64,000 nucleotides of DNA from Fontibacillus phaseoli (GTDB lineage Bacteria; Bacillota; Bacilli; Paenibacillales; Paenibacillaceae). This document shows, one piece after another, positions 24,017 to 32,836 of the stretch. The position numbers were made by a program, and so were the translations under genes. The notes beneath the pieces are model-generated. The model saw only the letters and a list, made by a program, of their open reading frames with translations. It did no database searches and was not told the origin of the DNA. The stretch covers positions 620,001 to 684,000 of the forward strand of contig NZ_QPJW01000001.1 of the NCBI RefSeq assembly GCF_003337355.1, given 5' to 3'. Positions within the stretch are counted from its first letter, which is position 1; the number at the start of each line of letters is the position of its first letter.

Positions 24017-26815
24017 ATGGAACAAAAAAACTGGCACCAGTGGAGTGGGGAAGAGCTTCTGGAACGGTTTGGCGTCACGCGTGAGCAGGGCCTGACCCAG
24101 GAGGAAGCGGCTCAAAGACGCGAGCAGTACGGATGGAACGAGCTGTCGGAGGGGCAGCGGGTTTCCCCGTTGCTGCTGTTTTTAAACCAGTTCAAAGATT
24201 TCATGATGCTCGTTCTGATGGGCGCCACATTAATTTCCGGCATTCTCGGCGAATACCTGGACGCCGTTACTATTATAGCCATCATCGTCTTGAACGGTGT
24301 GCTCGGATTTGTCCAGGAGTTCCGGGCCGAGCGCTCCCTCCGCGCTTTGAAGGAATTATCGGCCCCCCATGCCAATGTCCTGCGGGACGGGGTTGTCCGG
24401 CATATTCCCGCCAAGGAGCTGGTTCCGGGCGATATCGTGGCCATGGAAAGCGGAGACCGGATTCCGGCGGATATCCGCTGGTTGGTTACGCACAGTCTCG
24501 ACGTGGAAGAGTCTGCCCTGACGGGGGAATCGCATCCGGTCGGCAAGCACGCGGGCGCCATTCGCGAAGCTGAGGTTCCGCTGGGCGATCAGAAAAACAT
24601 CGGGTTCATGGGAACGATGATTACGCGAGGCAGCGGCCGGGGCATCGTCATCCGTTCGGGAATGGATACCGAAATGGGGAAAATCGCCGACCTGATCCAG
24701 AACACGGACAGCCAGGAAACCCCGCTGCAAAGACGGCTTGAGCAACTCGGCAAAATATTGATCTATCTGGCCTTTGCGTTGACGGTGCTTGTCGTACTCG
24801 TCGGGATATTGCGCGGACAGCCAGCTGGAGCGATGTTCTTTGCCGGGGTAAGTCTTGCGGTAGCCGCAATTCCGGAAGGGCTGCCCGCCATCGTGACCAT
24901 TGCGCTCGCGCTTGGCGTACAGCGGATGATTAAACGCAAGGCCATCGTCCGCAAGCTGCCTTCCGTTGAAACGCTTGGCTGTGCCTCCGTCATTTGCTCG
25001 GATAAAACGGGAACTCTGACGCAGAACAAAATGACCGTGACAAGGTTATGGGTGGAGGGACGTTTGCTTGAAGTCACGGGCGAAGGATACGAGCCAGTGG
25101 GTCAAGTTCTGGAAAACGCCCAGCCGGTCGATTTGAAGAAGGATCAGAGTCTGCGCCGCCTTCTCCAGGCCAGCTCCCTGTGCTCGAATGCGGTCATTTA
25201 TGAAGCGGACGCCGATATTCGCGGGCGCAAAAAAGCTAAGGAAGAAAGCGCAGGAACCCAGTGGAAGCTTAAAGGCGACCCGACGGAAGGCGCGTTGGTC
25301 GTACTTTCCTCGAAAATGGGGCTTTCACCGGGATCGCTTAGTTCTTCATATCAGCGGGAGCAGGAGTTTCCATTTGATTCGAAGCGCAAAATGATGTCCG
25401 TAGTCGTTGGACACCAGGGCGGGAAAATGGCGCTAGTTAAAGGTGCGCCTGATATGTTGCTGGATAAATGCACGTACATCTTATGGGAAGGCAAGATCGT
25501 ACCGTTTACGGGAACGCTTCGGGGACGGGTGCAGTCTGAAAATGAAAAGATGGCCCGCAGCGCACTGCGCGTTCTGGGGTTTGCATATCGGGATGTGAAG
25601 GCGCATGAGAATATGGACAGCGAGGAGTGCGTGGAATCGCAGCTCGTCTTCATCGGATTGGCCGGGATGATCGATCCGCCGCGCCGCGAAGCGCGGGACG
25701 CGATTGCGGTATGCCGCCGGGCAGGCATCAAGACGGTGATGATTACCGGCGACCACGGTCTCACCGCAGAAGCGATCGCGGGCGATCTCGGTATTCTGCC
25801 GCGTGGCGGAGATTCGATGTCGGGCCGGGAATTGGCGGGACTCAGCGACGAGGAGTTGGATCGGAAGGTCGATCAAACTTACGTGTATTCCCGGGTTGCC
25901 CCGGAACACAAGCTGCGCATCGTTAAGGCGCTCCAGCGCAAAGGCCATGTCGTCGCGATGACGGGCGACGGGGTTAACGACGCCCCGGCGATCAAGGCGG
26001 CGGACATCGGCATCGCTATGGGCATTACGGGCACGGACGTTTCCAAGGAAGCCTCTTCGCTCATCCTTAGCGACGACAATTTTTCTTCTATTGTGGCGGC
26101 GATCGAAGAGGGTAGAAACATTTATGAAAACATCCGTAAATTTATCCGGTATTTGCTGGCGTCCAATGTCGGTGAAATTTTGACGATGTTATTCGCTATG
26201 CTGGCAGGACTTCCGCTGCCGCTCCTTCCGATTCAGATTTTGTGGGTTAACCTTGTGACGGACGGTTTGCCCGCCATGGCGCTCGGGGTGGATCAGCCGG
26301 AGAAGGATCTGATGGAGCACAAGCCGAGAGGCAAGAACGAAAATATTTTTGCCAGACGGCTTGGCTGGAAAATTCTTAGCCGTGGACTTTTAATCGGGTT
26401 GTGTACGCTCGGCGCGTTCTGGATAACCTTGAGCGTCGCTCCTGACGATGCGGGACAATTGGCAACGGCACAGTCGGTCGCTTTCGTCACGCTGGTTATG
26501 GCTCAGCTCATCCATGTGTTTGACTGCCGCAGCTCACGCTCGATTTTCCATCGCAACATTTTCCAGAACCGCTATTTGGTCGTGGCCGTCCTGTCTTCCG
26601 TGCTATTGTTGCTCGGGGTCATGTATATTGAAGCGCTGCAACCGATCTTCAAGACGGTGCCGCTCGGTACCCGCGAATGGGCGATTTCTCTGGTCGCTGC
26701 CGGAATACCGACATTCTTGATGGGTGCGGGCAGCGTATGGTCCGGCAAACGCCGCCGCAAATATAGCGGCCCGCGTCGGATAGTCACCGCGAAAAGTACA
26801 AATATTCGTGCATAG
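24017..26815 (+). CDS. yloB: P-type Ca2+-transporting ATPase (YloB-like)
   Basis: A P2A-type calcium pump of 932 residues that exports Ca2+ using ATP. It has an N-terminal cation ATPase domain, the actuator motif TGES (ALTGESHPVG), and membrane helix 4 PEGLPAIV. The phosphorylation site is DKTGTLTQNK (Asp near residue 329), and the hinge is TGDGVNDAPAIK. The C-terminal membrane block is complete. In Bacillus YloB is a sporulation-expressed SERCA-like pump. ATG 24017 follows GAGGAG and AGGG; the 44 upstream open codons have no ribosome site. Together with the CAX antiporter the window encodes two calcium exporters. Confidence 0.95.
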   Translation: MEQKNWHQWSGEELLERFGVTREQGLTQEEAAQRREQYGWNELSEGQRVSPLLLFLNQFKDFMMLVLMGATLISGILGEYLDAVTIIAIIVLNGVLGFVQEFRAERSLRALKELSAPHANVLRDGVVRHIPAKELVPGDIVAMESGDRIPADIRWLVTHSLDVEESALTGESHPVGKHAGAIREAEVPLGDQKNIGFMGTMITRGSGRGIVIRSGMDTEMGKIADLIQNTDSQETPLQRRLEQLGKILIYLAFALTVLVVLVGILRGQPAGAMFFAGVSLAVAAIPEGLPAIVTIALALGVQRMIKRKAIVRKLPSVETLGCASVICSDKTGTLTQNKMTVTRLWVEGRLLEVTGEGYEPVGQVLENAQPVDLKKDQSLRRLLQASSLCSNAVIYEADADIRGRKKAKEESAGTQWKLKGDPTEGALVVLSSKMGLSPGSLSSSYQREQEFPFDSKRKMMSVVVGHQGGKMALVKGAPDMLLDKCTYILWEGKIVPFTGTLRGRVQSENEKMARSALRVLGFAYRDVKAHENMDSEECVESQLVFIGLAGMIDPPRREARDAIAVCRRAGIKTVMITGDHGLTAEAIAGDLGILPRGGDSMSGRELAGLSDEELDRKVDQTYVYSRVAPEHKLRIVKALQRKGHVVAMTGDGVNDAPAIKAADIGIAMGITGTDVSKEASSLILSDDNFSSIVAAIEEGRNIYENIRKFIRYLLASNVGEILTMLFAMLAGLPLPLLPIQILWVNLVTDGLPAMALGVDQPEKDLMEHKPRGKNENIFARRLGWKILSRGLLIGLCTLGAFWITLSVAPDDAGQLATAQSVAFVTLVMAQLIHVFDCRSSRSIFHRNIFQNRYLVVAVLSSVLLLLGVMYIEALQPIFKTVPLGTREWAISLVAAGIPTFLMGAGSVWSGKRRRKYSGPRRIVTAKSTNIRA

Positions 26816-26920
26816 AATCAATACCCATCCACTCTTTGAGAGGGTAGACTTACCCCATGAAGCAAGCTTTGTACACCAAGTTGATCAGGTGCGCAAAGAC
26901 TCAAAGGGGTGGATGGTACG

Positions 26921-27757
26921 ATGGAATTTACGAAAATGCATGGACTCGGAAATGATTTCCTGGTCTTTTACGGGGAACAGGAACTGCCGGAATGCGTTTC
27001 CGAGCTGGCGATTCAATGGTGCAACCGGTATTTTGGGGTCGGCGGGGACGGGCTGGTTTTCATTCTGCCGTCGGAGAAAGCTGACTTTAAGATGCGGATC
27101 ATTAATTCGGACGGAACGGAAGCAGAGCAGTGCGGAAATGCCATCCGTTGCGTGTCCAAATACGTCTACGACAACGGCCTTACGGATCAAGAGCGGATCA
27201 CGATCGAAACGCTCGGAGCTGGCGTACAGCAGGTAACCTTGCAGATTGAGCAAGGAATCGTGCAAACGGTCCGGGTCGATATGGGTGAACCGGTCTTGGA
27301 CGGTTTGTCGGTTCCGACCACGCTGGAAGGAAACCCGGTGCTGGCGCAGCCGATTGAGACTGACGGGCGGGAATTTCAGTTCACAGCGGTATCGATGGGA
27401 AATCCGCACTGCGTCATCTACGTGGAGGACGCCCCGAATTTCGATCTCGGCACTTGGGGGCCGAAGCTGGAGGTGCATCCCTTCTTCCCGCGGAAAATCA
27501 ACGTGGAATTCGCTACGGTTACCCGGCGCGACCGGGTGGAGATGCGCGTATGGGAACGCGGAGCGGGGCCGACGCTTGCGTGTGGCACAGGAGCCTGCGC
27601 GACCCTGGTTTCGTCCGTGCTGAACGGACTTACGGACCGCGCGGCCTGGATCGGGCTGAAGGGCGGGGATCTTTTTATCGAATGGGATGAGCGGGACAAT
27701 CACGTGTATATGACTGGTCCGGCGGAAGCCGTATTTAAAGGCAACATTGATATTTAA
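26921..27757 (+). CDS. dapF: Diaminopimelate epimerase
   Basis: Interconverts LL- and meso-diaminopimelate, the last step but one to lysine and the source of meso-DAP for peptidoglycan. The 278-residue PLP-independent racemase has two mirror-image halves, each with one catalytic cysteine: EQCGNAIRC (Cys71) and LACGTGACATL (Cys221). The opening MEFTKMHGLGNDFLV is standard. ATG 26921 is 8 nt after AAAGGGGTGG; GTG 26909 overlaps that site. It lies 105 bp after the calcium ATPase with no clear terminator between, so readthrough is possible. It is not in this position in B. subtilis. Confidence 0.97.
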   Translation: MEFTKMHGLGNDFLVFYGEQELPECVSELAIQWCNRYFGVGGDGLVFILPSEKADFKMRIINSDGTEAEQCGNAIRCVSKYVYDNGLTDQERITIETLGAGVQQVTLQIEQGIVQTVRVDMGEPVLDGLSVPTTLEGNPVLAQPIETDGREFQFTAVSMGNPHCVIYVEDAPNFDLGTWGPKLEVHPFFPRKINVEFATVTRRDRVEMRVWERGAGPTLACGTGACATLVSSVLNGLTDRAAWIGLKGGDLFIEWDERDNHVYMTGPAEAVFKGNIDI

Positions 27758-27763
27758 ATGAGG

Positions 27764-27796
27764 AAACGGGCAGCCGAGGGTTGCCCGTTTGTTTTG
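27764..27796 (+). terminator. Terminator of dapF
   Basis: AAACGGGCA (27764-27772) and TGCCCGTTT (27782-27790) with a GTTTT tail, starting 7 nt after the stop codon. Confidence 0.88.
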
Positions 27797-27807
27797 CTGA
27801 TGAATTT

Positions 27808-27992
27808 TAGCGGACATGAGAGCCGTTAATCTGACCCCAATGGCTGTTTTTCAAACCTAACGGACATGGGGGCCGTTAAACATGCCGGAACACTCGAATA
27901 ACAGCCTGTTCTCAAGATTTAAGGTCCGCTGTGTCCGTTAGCTCGGATAAATGGCCGATTTGGGGTATTTAGCGTCCCTCATGTCCGTTAAA
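27808..27992. repeat. Cluster of four imperfect palindromic repeats (TAACGGACATG...CCGTTA)
   Basis: Four copies of a 22-24 bp unit lie at 27808-27829, 27858-27879, 27919-27941 and 27968-27992, about 50-60 bp apart. The first two read TAgCGGACATG or TAACGGACATG, ending CCGTTAA; the last two are in the opposite orientation (ATGTCCGTTA or TGTCCGTTAG at their right end). The unit is itself a weak palindrome. No reading frame or promoter is associated. It looks like a small family of interspersed repeats, of the REP type, in the 940-bp gap between dapF and the YitJ-like gene. Confidence 0.75.
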
Positions 27993-28318
27993 ACTCGAGG
28001 AAGGATAAAACGGTGGAGTAAGCGGACGTTGGAGATATGACTGAAGCCAAAAATGAACAACAGTATAAGCACTAGCATAAGCAGAAGGACTAGCAAGTAG
28101 CAGACTAGTAACGGCATAAAAAGAAGAAGGTGCGATCACACCCACAATCGTAAGTGGCAGTATCAGCAGCAGTTCCGGCAAGAGCACAAGTTACCCTACC
28201 GCTAGACAAGTGACAACGCTAGCTAAAGCGACAGCAGAAGCATGCAGTGCGAGCTACGACACGAGTATTACCCAGAGTCCCAGTATTGGCAAAAACAAGA
28301 GTTGCACCCCGAGTCGAG
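27993..28318. other. Low-complexity, AGCA-rich non-coding stretch
   Basis: About 325 bp without a credible gene, rich in short recurring words such as AGCACTAGCA, GACTAGCA, AAGTAGCAG and GACAGCAGAAGC. It looks like a decayed extension of the tandem array that follows. No ribosome site, terminator or promoter stands out. The longest frames on the reverse strand lack a start signal. Confidence 0.5.
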
Positions 28319-28461
28319 TAGCACCACACATGAGCACCACACATGAGTACCACACATGAGCACCACACATGAGCATTACACATGAGCACCACACATGAGC
28401 ACTACACATGAGCACTACACATGAACACCGCACATGAGCATTACACATGAACACCGCCACG
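28319..28461. repeat. Tandem array of a 13-bp unit, about 11 copies
   Basis: The unit GAGCACCACACAT repeats head to tail from 28319 to 28461. The first copy begins TAG, the middle copies vary by one or two bases (GAGTACC, GAGCATT, GAGCACT, GAACACC), and the last copy decays to GAACACCGCCACG. Thirteen is not a multiple of three, so it does not encode a fixed short peptide repeat. It is a minisatellite, expected to vary in copy number between strains. Confidence 0.92.
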
Positions 28462-28594
28462 TTCACCACTACAAGTATTACAGGAGCCATATCCCGCACT
28501 ATAGTAAAAGCACCAGTATAAACAACCATTACACGCCCCACCCCAAAGCAAAACCGCAATAGAAAGTGAACTCAACCGATTTTGCGATCAATTC

Positions 28595-28623
28595 TTATCA
28601 TTCAGGTGGATTTATGGTACATT
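28595..28623 (+). promoter_or_regulatory. Probable promoter of the YitJ-like gene
   Basis: TTATCA (28595-28600) and TACATT (28618-28623) with 17-nt spacing, 73 bp before the start codon. The leader is too short for an S-box riboswitch and none is seen. Confidence 0.5.
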
Positions 28624-28695
28624 AGAATGAAATTGTGAAGGAAACGAGCTTGGAGGGCTCTTTTATATTCATTAAAAGCCTCAGGAGGTACTGAA

Positions 28696-30570
28696 ATGAG
28701 ACCTGATTTGCGCAAAAGATGGGAAAATGGGGTTCTGGTCGGCGACGGAGCGATGGGGACGTATCTGTACAAGTTCGGATTTCCCGTCGGCATTTCATAT
28801 GAAGAGCTGAATTTGCTGCAGCCCGAGGTAATTGGCGACGTTCATAGCCATTATATAAATGCTGGTGCGGAGCTGTTGGAGACGAACAGCTTCTCCGCCA
28901 ATTATTATAAGCTGTCCAAATTCGGACTGGAATCGCAGGTGGAGGGAATCAACCGGGCCGCTGTCCGCATTGCGAGACAAGCGGCCGGGAGCGAGGCGTA
29001 CGTGGCCGGAGCGGTCGGTTCGATCCGAGGCGGACGAAGAGTGAATGTGACGGATCAGGAACTGAGCAAGTATTATGAGCAGCAAATTGCCGCCCTGTTG
29101 TCAGAGGGTGTGGATGCGCTTTTGTTCGAAACGTTCTACGATTTGGGGGAAATGCGGCTTGCGCTTCGCCGTGCCCGTCAGTTGACGGAGATCCCGGCCA
29201 TCTGCCAATTCGCGGTCGACCAGGTCGGACGCACGTTGGACGGGTATACGATTTCCGATGCGTTCAGCCTTTTGCGGGACGAAGGGGCCGACGTTCTCGG
29301 CTTCAACTGTCATTCGGGACCGAAAGGGATCATGAGTGTGATGTCCGGGCTGGACGGACCGCTGAACGTTCCGCTTTCCGTTTTCCCCAATGCGGGCTTG
29401 GCGGATTATGTGGATGGAGAATATGTGTACGGAGCCACTCCGGACTATTTCGGAGAATGCGCCCGTTCTTTCGCTGATCTCGGTGCCCGCCTGATCGGGG
29501 GCTGCTGCGGAACGACGCCGGAGCATATCGCGGCTACCGCACAAGCTTTGCAGGGGTATCAAGCGAAGCCGCTTCAGCAGGGCGCGCCTCTGCCGAAACC
29601 GCGGGAATCGGTTATCCTCGGCAATCCCGGAGGTTCTTCGGATCACGGTCAACTTCGCGGTATTACGGAGCTCGTGAAAGAGCGGCATACCGTGATCGTG
29701 GAGTTGGACCCGCCGCGGGACCTGGATATCGGCAAATTTATGGAAGGTGCGGCGGCGCTTAAGGAAGTTGGCGTGGATGCGCTGACGCTGGCCGACAATT
29801 CCCTTGCGGTTACGCGTATGAGCAATATGGCGCTCGGCCATCTGGTTCAGCTCAAGCTGGGGCTGCGTCCGTTGATCCATATCGCCTGCCGCGACCGCAA
29901 TTTGATCGGAACCCAGTCGCATATGATGGGCTTCGATGCCCTCGGCATCGACCATGTGCTCGCGGTTACGGGGGATCCGGCCCGCTTCGGGGATTTGCCG
30001 GGAGCCAGCTCCGTATATGACACGACTTCCTTCGAAATCATTCGCATGATCAAACAATTGAACGAGGGCGTGGCTTTTTCCGGCAAACCGCTAAAGCAAA
30101 AAGCGAAATTCGTTGTCGGCGCCGCTTTTAATCCGAATGTAAAGCATCTGCACAAAGCGGTGGAGCGGTTGGAGAAAAAGATCGCCTCCGGTGCGGATTA
30201 CATTATGACCCAACCGGTGTATGATCCCGAGCTCATTGTCGCGATCAAACAGGCGACAGCCCATTTGGATATTCCGATCTTTATTGGCATCATGCCGCTG
30301 GCCAGCGGAAAAAATGCGGAATATCTTCATAATGAAGTGCCCGGCATCCAGCTTTCGGAGGAAGTCCGGAAACGGATGGAGGGGCTGCAGGGACCTGAGG
30401 GACGCGCCATGGGCGTGGAAATCGCCAAAGAACTGCTCGATACGGCGATGGAGCATTTTAACGGAATTTATTTGATGACGCCGTTTATGTTTTATGAAAT
30501 GAATGTCGCTTTGACGAATTATGTTCACGAGAAGTCAAAACAGAAATCGGCCTACTTGTCTCGTTCATAA
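28696..30570 (+). CDS. Bifunctional homocysteine S-methyltransferase / methylenetetrahydrofolate reductase (YitJ-like)
   Basis: A two-domain enzyme of 624 residues for methionine synthesis. The N-terminal domain (about 1-290) is a zinc-dependent homocysteine methyltransferase: VGDGAMGTYL at the start, GFNCHSGP for the first cysteine and IGGCCGTTPEHI for the Cys-Cys pair. The C-terminal domain (about 320-615) is the MetF-type flavin reductase that makes 5-methyl-THF (VIVELDPPRDL, LAVTGDPARFGD, ADYIMTQPVYDPE). The same fusion is B. subtilis YitJ. AGGAGGT at 28684-28690 sets the ATG. In B. subtilis yitJ is under an S-box; here none is visible, so regulation must differ or be weaker. Confidence 0.93.
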   Translation: MRPDLRKRWENGVLVGDGAMGTYLYKFGFPVGISYEELNLLQPEVIGDVHSHYINAGAELLETNSFSANYYKLSKFGLESQVEGINRAAVRIARQAAGSEAYVAGAVGSIRGGRRVNVTDQELSKYYEQQIAALLSEGVDALLFETFYDLGEMRLALRRARQLTEIPAICQFAVDQVGRTLDGYTISDAFSLLRDEGADVLGFNCHSGPKGIMSVMSGLDGPLNVPLSVFPNAGLADYVDGEYVYGATPDYFGECARSFADLGARLIGGCCGTTPEHIAATAQALQGYQAKPLQQGAPLPKPRESVILGNPGGSSDHGQLRGITELVKERHTVIVELDPPRDLDIGKFMEGAAALKEVGVDALTLADNSLAVTRMSNMALGHLVQLKLGLRPLIHIACRDRNLIGTQSHMMGFDALGIDHVLAVTGDPARFGDLPGASSVYDTTSFEIIRMIKQLNEGVAFSGKPLKQKAKFVVGAAFNPNVKHLHKAVERLEKKIASGADYIMTQPVYDPELIVAIKQATAHLDIPIFIGIMPLASGKNAEYLHNEVPGIQLSEEVRKRMEGLQGPEGRAMGVEIAKELLDTAMEHFNGIYLMTPFMFYEMNVALTNYVHEKSKQKSAYLSRS

Positions 30571-30584
30571 TTATCAATTACAAT
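30556..30584 (+). promoter_or_regulatory. Promoter of yloC and downstream genes
   Basis: TTGTCT (30556-30561) and TACAAT (30579-30584) have exactly 17-nt spacing. The -35 lies within the 3' end of the YitJ-like gene. This probably drives yloC-remA-gmk-rpoZ. Confidence 0.65.
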
Positions 30585-30599
30585 AGGGTAACGGATGTG

Positions 30600-31496
30600 A
30601 TGCCTTTGTCTCACAGTATGACAGGATACGGTAGTTCCGCCAGAATTTTCGGCGGGTATATCATTCAGTTTGAAATAAAATCCGTCAATCACCGCTATTC
30701 CGAGGTCGTCCTGCGCCTGCCGCGGGAATGGACATGTTATGAGGACGGATTGCGGCGATTGGTTCAGCGTGACTTGAAACGGGGACGGGTTGATGTATAT
30801 ATCAGCAAAGAGCAGGATGACGAAGCTACCCTGCCCTTTGTTCTGAATTCCGGCGTAGTGGAATCCTACTTGCGGGCGGCCGAAGACCTGAAAGCGAAGT
30901 ACGGTCTGGAGCCTTCCCTTACTGCAAGAGATCTGCTGTCTCTTCCCGATGTTTTAATCCCGCAGGATCATTCATTAGATGGAGAAGCCGTCACGGGTGA
31001 AGCTTGGGAGAGCGTACTCATGGACGGTCTGGAGGAGGCGGTAGCCGGACTGCTGCAAATGCGTAAGAAGGAAGGCGTTCATCTCGCCGCTGATCTAGAG
31101 CACCGTCTGTCCAGATTGGAGGAACTCCACGCCGAGCTTGTTGAACTTGCCCCGCAGGTGGTGGGCGAATACCGCAACCGGCTTAGGGGACGGCTCTCCG
31201 AATTGCTGGAAGGAGCACTCGACGAGCACCGGTTCGCGATGGAGGTAGCCGTTTTCGCGGATCGTTCCAACATCGATGAAGAGCTGACCCGGCTGGGAAG
31301 CCATTTCGTACAATGCCGGACGCTGCTGCAGTCTTCCGAGCCGGTTGGACGCAAGCTTGATTTTTTGATACAGGAAATGAACCGGGAAACGAATACGATT
31401 GGATCGAAAGCCAATCATTTGGCTCTGGTCAACCGTGTCGTGGAAATGAAAGCGGAACTGGAGAAAATTCGCGAGCAGGCAGCGAATCTCGAATAA
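30600..31496 (+). CDS. yloC: YicC/YloC family endoribonuclease
   Basis: A 298-residue cytoplasmic protein of the YicC family, members of which have been shown to be endoribonucleases. Recognised by the opening SMTGYGSSARIFGGYIIQFE, then KSVNHRYSEVVLRLPRE and the C-terminal block DFLIQEMNRETNTIGSKANH. The start is ATG 30600 or TTG 30609; homologues usually begin just before SMTG. The upstream site AATAGGGTAACGG is mediocre. It begins the yloC-remA-gmk-rpoZ run, whose order is the same as in B. subtilis. Confidence 0.9.
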   Translation: MPLSHSMTGYGSSARIFGGYIIQFEIKSVNHRYSEVVLRLPREWTCYEDGLRRLVQRDLKRGRVDVYISKEQDDEATLPFVLNSGVVESYLRAAEDLKAKYGLEPSLTARDLLSLPDVLIPQDHSLDGEAVTGEAWESVLMDGLEEAVAGLLQMRKKEGVHLAADLEHRLSRLEELHAELVELAPQVVGEYRNRLRGRLSELLEGALDEHRFAMEVAVFADRSNIDEELTRLGSHFVQCRTLLQSSEPVGRKLDFLIQEMNRETNTIGSKANHLALVNRVVEMKAELEKIREQAANLE

Positions 31497-31547
31497 CGTC
31501 ACAGTTGACACAGGTGAGTCAAGTAAAATAGGGGGAACTACCTTAAC

Positions 31548-31808
31548 ATGGCTATTAAACTTATTAACATCGGCTTTGGGAATATCGTATCGGCCAATCG
31601 GATCATTTCTATCGTGAGCCCGGAATCCGCTCCCATCAAACGGATTATTCAGGAGGCAAGGGACCGGCATATGCTGATCGACGCTACATACGGCCGCCGC
31701 ACCCGTGCGGTGATCATTACGGACAGCGATCATGTCATCCTGTCGGCAGTGCAACCGGAAACGGTTGCCCACCGTCTTTCTGCCAAAGATGACGACAACG
31801 ACGAATAA
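31548..31808 (+). CDS. remA: RemA family DNA-binding regulator (extracellular matrix regulator)
   Basis: An 86-residue protein of the RemA/DUF370 family. In B. subtilis RemA is a DNA-binding activator of matrix and osmoprotection operons and forms large ring-like assemblies. Recognised by [20 protein letters not shown], then [11 protein letters not shown] and [21 protein letters not shown] weak TTGACA precedes it at 31505-31510 without a well-spaced -10, and GGGGGAAC precedes the ATG. It lies between yloC and gmk, exactly as in Bacillus. Confidence 0.95.
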   Translation: MAIKLINIGFGNIVSANRIISIVSPESAPIKRIIQEARDRHMLIDATYGRRTRAVIITDSDHVILSAVQPETVAHRLSAKDDDNDE

Positions 31809-31821
31809 AATGGAGAGAAAT

Positions 31822-32421
31822 ATGGCTAAAGGGTTACTCATTGTTTTATCAGGACCTTCGGGAGTAGGCAAAGGTACAGTATGTAACGAGCTGCGGCGGC
31901 GTTTGCCCGAGCTCGTCTATTCTGTTTCGGCGACTACCCGGGGGCCGCGGCTCGGCGAAGAGCATGGCGTGAATTATTTTTTCAAGACACGTGAACAATT
32001 TCTGGACATGATCGAACACGATCAGTTGCTGGAACATGCGGAATACGTAGGGAACTACTACGGTACGCCGAGGGATTTCGTGGAACAGACGATCGAGAAC
32101 GGTAAAGACATCATTCTTGAAATTGAGGTTCAAGGCGCGCTTAAGGTGAAAGAAAAATTTCCGGAAGGTATTTTTGTATTCTTGCTGCCGCCGTCACTCG
32201 ATGAATTGAAGGGCCGGATTCAAGGCCGGGGCACGGAAAATCAGGCAACGATCGACCATCGGATGTCCGTAGCGGCTTATGAAATCGGGCTGCTTGAAAA
32301 TTACGACTACGCGGTCGTGAATGACGAAATTGATCTGGCTTGCAAAAGAATAGAATCGATTGTCGTTGCCGAACATTGTAAGGTCAGAAGCAAAGCCAAA
32401 GAATTACAAATTGGTAAATGA
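31822..32421 (+). CDS. gmk: Guanylate kinase
   Basis: Phosphorylates GMP to GDP with ATP. 199 residues. The P-loop is [12 protein letters not shown] at residues 8-19; the GMP-binding segment is [20 protein letters not shown]. The catalytic-lid arginines are present ([17 protein letters not shown]). ATG 31822 was preferred over ATG 31810 because GGAGAG at 31812-31817 lies just before it and homologues start at the same place. It follows remA by 13 bp, so it is in the same operon. Guanylate kinase links GTP and ppGpp homeostasis. Confidence 0.97.
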   Translation: MAKGLLIVLSGPSGVGKGTVCNELRRRLPELVYSVSATTRGPRLGEEHGVNYFFKTREQFLDMIEHDQLLEHAEYVGNYYGTPRDFVEQTIENGKDIILEIEVQGALKVKEKFPEGIFVFLLPPSLDELKGRIQGRGTENQATIDHRMSVAAYEIGLLENYDYAVVNDEIDLACKRIESIVVAEHCKVRSKAKELQIGK

Positions 32422-32445
32422 GTCTAATAGAAGAGGTGTATTTTT

Positions 32446-32667
32446 ATGCTGTATCCATCTATCGATAAAATGTTGGGCAAAGTCGGCAGCAAGTATTCTC
32501 TGGTTGTAGCGGCTTCCCGCAGAGCAAGACAACTGAGAGAAGGCGAGAAAAGCGAATTGAAGCAGCCAAGATCCCATAAGCAGGTTGGGGTGGCGCTTGA
32601 GGAAATATACGGTGACTATGTGAAGCTTAAGCAAGGTAGTCAGGTAGAACCGGATGAAAACAAATAG
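32446..32667 (+). CDS. rpoZ: RNA polymerase omega subunit
   Basis: A 73-residue subunit that binds the beta-prime C-terminus and aids RNA polymerase assembly. The opening MLYPSIDKMLGKVGSKYSL and the arginine-rich helix VVAASRRARQL match omega of Bacillales. AGAGGTG at 32433-32439 sets the ATG. It follows gmk by 24 bp and ends the cluster with a strong terminator. The gmk-rpoZ pair is broadly conserved. Confidence 0.97.
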   Translation: MLYPSIDKMLGKVGSKYSLVVAASRRARQLREGEKSELKQPRSHKQVGVALEEIYGDYVKLKQGSQVEPDENK

Positions 32668-32700
32668 TTTCCAAGTGACCTCGTGGGTCGAAAGATATAA

Positions 32701-32742
32701 ATAACAACCTCTTTATGACAACCGCGAGGTTGTTATTTTTTT
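32701..32742 (+). terminator. Terminator of the yloC-remA-gmk-rpoZ operon
   Basis: ATAACAACCTC (32701-32711) and GAGGTTGTTAT (32726-32736) are perfectly complementary and are followed by TTTTTT. Confidence 0.9.
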
Positions 32743-32836
32743 CTGCCGGACTTAATTTCATGATTTGCTTCGTGATAGGTAGATGACTTTTAAAAAACTC
32801 TTTTCGAGTTCTTTGGGAGAAAGCGAGGGGAATGCG

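Noticed and set aside
26885..27817. Reverse frame of 310 codons across dapF
   Set aside because: Antisense shadow; runs into the dapF terminator and has no family resemblance.
28319..28461. Possible CRISPR array
   Set aside because: The unit is 13 bp, directly adjacent, with no spacers and no cas genes nearby.
28254..28559. Reverse-strand frame of 101 codons, hydrophobic and Cys/Val-rich
   Set aside because: It is a translation of the 13-bp tandem array; three units make 39 bp and so give a 13-residue period in any frame. Start codons exist (TTG, GTG, ATG), and GGGGTGGGG precedes the ATG, but composition and repeat origin make a gene unlikely.
28570..28695. S-box (SAM) riboswitch expected for a YitJ-like gene
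   Set aside because: The leader after the predicted promoter is only about 70 nt and shows no S-box blocks.
29101..30057. Long reverse frame (318 codons) across the YitJ-like gene
   Set aside because: Antisense shadow of a well-defined enzyme; rich in His/Arg/Pro typical of antisense frames.
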